NCBI RefSeq assembly: GCF_905475465.1 | Contig: NC_062244.1 | Coordinates: forward strand, 2,616,501 to 2,680,500 | Source of the DNA: Pieris napi | Lineage: Eukaryota > Arthropoda > Insecta > Lepidoptera > Pieridae | Direction of reading: 5' to 3' | Length of the DNA stretch: 64,000 nt | In this document: positions 61,318 through 64,000 of the stretch, piece after piece | Layout: every line of letters begins with the position of its first letter | Position numbering within the stretch: the stretch's first letter is position 1 | Translations under genes and position numbers: made by a program | The notes under the pieces: model-generated | The model's database searches: none | Seen by the model: the letters and a program-made list of their open reading frames with translations, nothing else | What the model was told of the DNA's origin: nothing

Positions 61318-61577
61318 TGTAAGTAATCTGTGATTATTGTCGATAGGTTTTGGGAATTGGAACTTAGGGAGTGTTATGAATTATTTAAAAATTTCTACAA
61401 AATAGAAATTTAAGTAATGAATCAATTCAGATAATATGAAGCCTGTAAAGTACCTTTAAAATAAATCGACAACGTTTTTCGCCTTTCTAAGTACATATTA
61501 TGATTGTTTTAAACCGAGTAATACATTTATAGTAGAACTTAAAAATACTGAAAATATATTGTTTCAGAAAAAGAGTT
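61318..61577 (+). promoter_or_regulatory. Likely 5' UTR intron of the SLC35G1-like gene
   Basis: A donor, GACT|GTAAGTAAT, near 61319 and an acceptor, TTGTTTCAG, just before AAAAAGAGTTATG at 61567 would splice a non-coding first exon to the coding exon. Inferred from splice motifs only. Confidence 0.45.
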
Positions 61578-62612
61578 ATGCCGGAGCATTTGGAACTTCA
61601 GCATCTTGTAGATTTATCGGTTGGAAGCGATGAAACCTTGCCAAACCTTCTCGAGAATAAACGACCTTTGATAAAGCGATGTCCATACATTGGTTTACTC
61701 TTGGCCACATTATCTTCGCTTTTCTTTTCATTATGTTCGGTAATAGTGAAAAGCCTAGTTAACATAGATCCAATCCAACTGGCAATGTTTCGTTTTATTG
61801 GTGTCTTATTGCCGACTGTGCCCATTGTTATTTACACTGAACAACCAATATTTCCACAAGGCAAGCGATTACTACTTATACTACGATCTATTGTTGGCAC
61901 CATAGGACTAATGTTAAGCTTCTACGCTTTTCGGAATATGCCATTGGCGGATGCTTCAGTGATAGTTTTCTCAGTACCCGTGTTTGTTGCATTGTTCGCT
62001 CGAGTATTTTTAAAAGAGCCATGTGGTATTTGGAATACAATTTCCATAATATTAACTCTAGTAGGTGTAATACTAATCACTCATCCTCCATTTATATTTG
62101 GTGATGAAAAAGTTGAAAGCAATGAAAATTATGATAGTTTACGAGGTGCCATTGCAGCATTTGTCTCCACAATATTTGGGGCAAATGCTTATGTGTTGTT
62201 ACGAGTACTTAAAGGTTTACATTTCTCTGTTATTATGACGAATTTTGGTGCTATTGCTATATTACAAACATTATTTGTTTCTGTGGTATTTGGCACTTTG
62301 TGTATGCCAAATTGTGGTACAGAACGGCTTCTAGTTGTATGCCTAGCTTTATTTAGTTATTTAGGACAAATTCTACTCACTATGTCTCTGCAAATGGAGC
62401 AAGCTGGCCCAGTTGCTATTGCCAGATCTGCAGATATAGTGTTTGCTTTTCTTTGGCAAGTAATGTTTTTTGATGAAATACCAAGTAAATATTCAGTTTG
62501 TGGAGCTGTCTTAGTTCTTTTGTCAGTATTATTAGTAGGTTTACGTAAATGGGCTTTAGCCCTCCCAGCTGAGTCACAGTTAAGAAAAATGTTAGGAGTT
62601 TTGGCACAATAA
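61578..62612 (+). CDS. SLC35G1-like EamA-family membrane transporter, 344 aa, single coding exon
   Basis: Ten predicted membrane spans make two EamA/DMT repeats of five helices. The first repeat starts YIGLLLATLSSLFFSLCSVI and includes the family-typical FYAFRNMPLADASVI. The second follows an acidic loop near residue 175-185 and ends SKYSVCGAVLVLLSVLLVGL. This arrangement and length match solute carrier 35 member G1 and its acyl-malonyl-condensing-enzyme-like relatives. Mammalian SLC35G1 has been linked to ER/plasma-membrane calcium control via STIM1 and to organic-anion transport, so the substrate here stays open. The cytosolic N-terminus precedes the first helix at about residue 38, with no signal peptide. 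The start is the first ATG after a probable 5' UTR acceptor. Confidence 0.9.
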   Translation: MPEHLELQHLVDLSVGSDETLPNLLENKRPLIKRCPYIGLLLATLSSLFFSLCSVIVKSLVNIDPIQLAMFRFIGVLLPTVPIVIYTEQPIFPQGKRLLLILRSIVGTIGLMLSFYAFRNMPLADASVIVFSVPVFVALFARVFLKEPCGIWNTISIILTLVGVILITHPPFIFGDEKVESNENYDSLRGAIAAFVSTIFGANAYVLLRVLKGLHFSVIMTNFGAIAILQTLFVSVVFGTLCMPNCGTERLLVVCLALFSYLGQILLTMSLQMEQAGPVAIARSADIVFAFLWQVMFFDEIPSKYSVCGAVLVLLSVLLVGLRKWALALPAESQLRKMLGVLAQ

Positions 62613-64000
62613 AAATTCTTATACTTTATATTTTTCATACATTAAAATTACATATTCTAATGGTGTCTTTTGAAGCCTTAGTATAAACATATTGTTGTTC
62701 CATTTTAGTAGTTGAAGTATGTATATAGATTGTAGGCCTAGATAATGTTTATAATTTTAAATTTAGTTCCTTCTAGTCAGTCATGAAGTGATATTTTAAA
62801 TTAGTTTAAACTAATATAACAAATTTGTTTATTACATATTGTTAACAATTTCCATTTATTAAAATACTGATATGTTATGATTCTTATAAGTTCTCTAGTA
62901 AAAAATACTCCAAAGACTGTTAAATAAACACAATGTATAGTTTAAATTAACAAGCAGTGTGCCGATGGGATGATGAACATTGTAAAGACATGGAATGTAT
63001 CCCTATACCAAAATTAAATCATTACTGTAGTGTAAATAGGTATTGCATCATTAACTTAGGATGGAACTTTTATATGATTATACTTTATTTTAACATAATT
63101 TTTTAATAATGCAAAAAACATATTTATTTACCATCATATTAAAATGGTATATGTAAACTTTGCTTGCACTTTGCTAGTTTTTTTTAAATTTAATATGTGG
63201 TAAGTTTGCACTGCAACAAACTATGCAATAATAATTTGATTCCATTATTTAAATTAGATTATAGTATTGTTACTTATATTTAATGTTAATTGCATCAAAG
63301 TTAAGTAGGCATAAACTTATAAGCTGGAGTTATGTAATTCATGTTAGGAAAATGTTTTTAGTGTAGTCATGCAATAATTAGATCTGACTACACTTGTGGG
63401 CTCAAATTTCTTTTGTAAGGTGGATTGAATATATTAAGATCAGTAAAAGGATTCTTACAATTGAAAATTAAGTGCTTGATTAAATATAAGCTAGGCATCT
63501 AGTTAATACCTACCATTTTGTGTTCCTTGTTGGCCTTATCTTGCATGTCTAGGTTGTGTGCGCACCATGATTATCAAGCTTAAAAACTATATTCTTGTAT
63601 TTGAATAACAACTAAAAATAGCACAGGCCCAAAAACTCCTGATTATTGAAGTAAATAGAATTTTTCATCTTAATTTTGTATTTATTAAATATTATCATCA
63701 CTCATTAAATAGATGACATGGTTAAGCGGATATAAAATAAAAAGGTTTAACATGCACATTTTTGTATCTCTATTAATTTACAATCAATATTTTACATACT
63801 ATTAAAATGAAAGTTATCATAGTAACAATGTAATTTAGAATAAATATACAACTAGTCACAAAAGCTTTACTGTTTTTATTGCGCTATTAAATATTTAAGA
63901 ATTGTTTTATTATAATAGATCATCAAACTATTTAGAAAATATTGTGATATTTTTTTCTCACCTATGTAATGAGTTCTATTGCTTATTAAATAAGTAAAAA
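62613..64000 (+). other. 3' UTR and AT-rich flank of the SLC35G1-like gene
   Basis: No gene or named repeat is recognised up to the window end. AATAAA at 62923-62928, about 310 nt after the stop, is the first strong polyadenylation hexamer and others follow. The long low-repeat AT-rich stretch may be a long 3' UTR. Confidence 0.4.

Overview
This window is nuclear DNA of an insect, almost certainly a moth or butterfly (Lepidoptera). The reasons are GT-AG introns in every host gene, AT-rich intergenic DNA, and a dense load of tRNA-headed SINEs, LINE 3' fragments, Helitron-like elements ending CTAG|T and many short inverted-repeat elements. The proteins resemble insect or metazoan families. There is no bacterial or organellar signal. 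I rebuilt the gene structures by hand from open frames plus splice sites. Every complete multi-exon gene keeps frame across all junctions: AsnRS 554 codons, CDK1 311, ZAD zinc-finger protein 738.

Layout. (1) 0.4-8.5 kb, minus strand: the 5' part of a fatty-acid-synthase-like gene, covering the N-terminus and most of the ketosynthase domain. It has a non-coding first exon near 8.5 kb and leaves the window on the left. (2) 8.7-12.4 kb: gene-free, holding two Harbinger-derived relics. (3) 12.4-29.6 kb, minus: cytoplasmic asparaginyl-tRNA synthetase in ten coding exons. Its 8.4-kb penultimate intron holds a three-layer transposon nest: an intact-looking Harbinger element and an intact-ORF LINE, both inside an older Helitron-like copy. 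(4) 30.0-30.9 kb: an unclassified inverted-repeat element with a spliceable two-exon gene. (5) 31.8-36.6 kb, plus: CDK1 (cdc2), seven coding exons. (6) 39.7-59.4 kb, minus: a ZAD + 11 C2H2 zinc-finger protein with a glutamine-rich tail, fifteen coding exons. An intronless DNAJB13-like gene lies antisense in its fifth intron at 51.5-52.5 kb. (7) 61.6-62.6 kb, plus: an SLC35G1-like ten-helix transporter, head-to-head with the zinc-finger gene.

The host genes are unrelated (lipid synthesis, translation, cell cycle, transcription, sperm axoneme, membrane transport) and form no pathway or operon. Most of the interest is in the mobile DNA. In the Harbinger element the two genes interlock on opposite strands, each one's second exon lying in the other's intron. 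A separate 551-bp deletion derivative keeps only the 5' ends of the same two genes. One MITE appears to supply the polypyrimidine tract of a zinc-finger exon, and a SINE begins at the fourth base of a fatty-acid-synthase intron. I found no CRISPR array, no rRNA and no stand-alone tRNA gene. The tRNA-like sequences all head SINEs.
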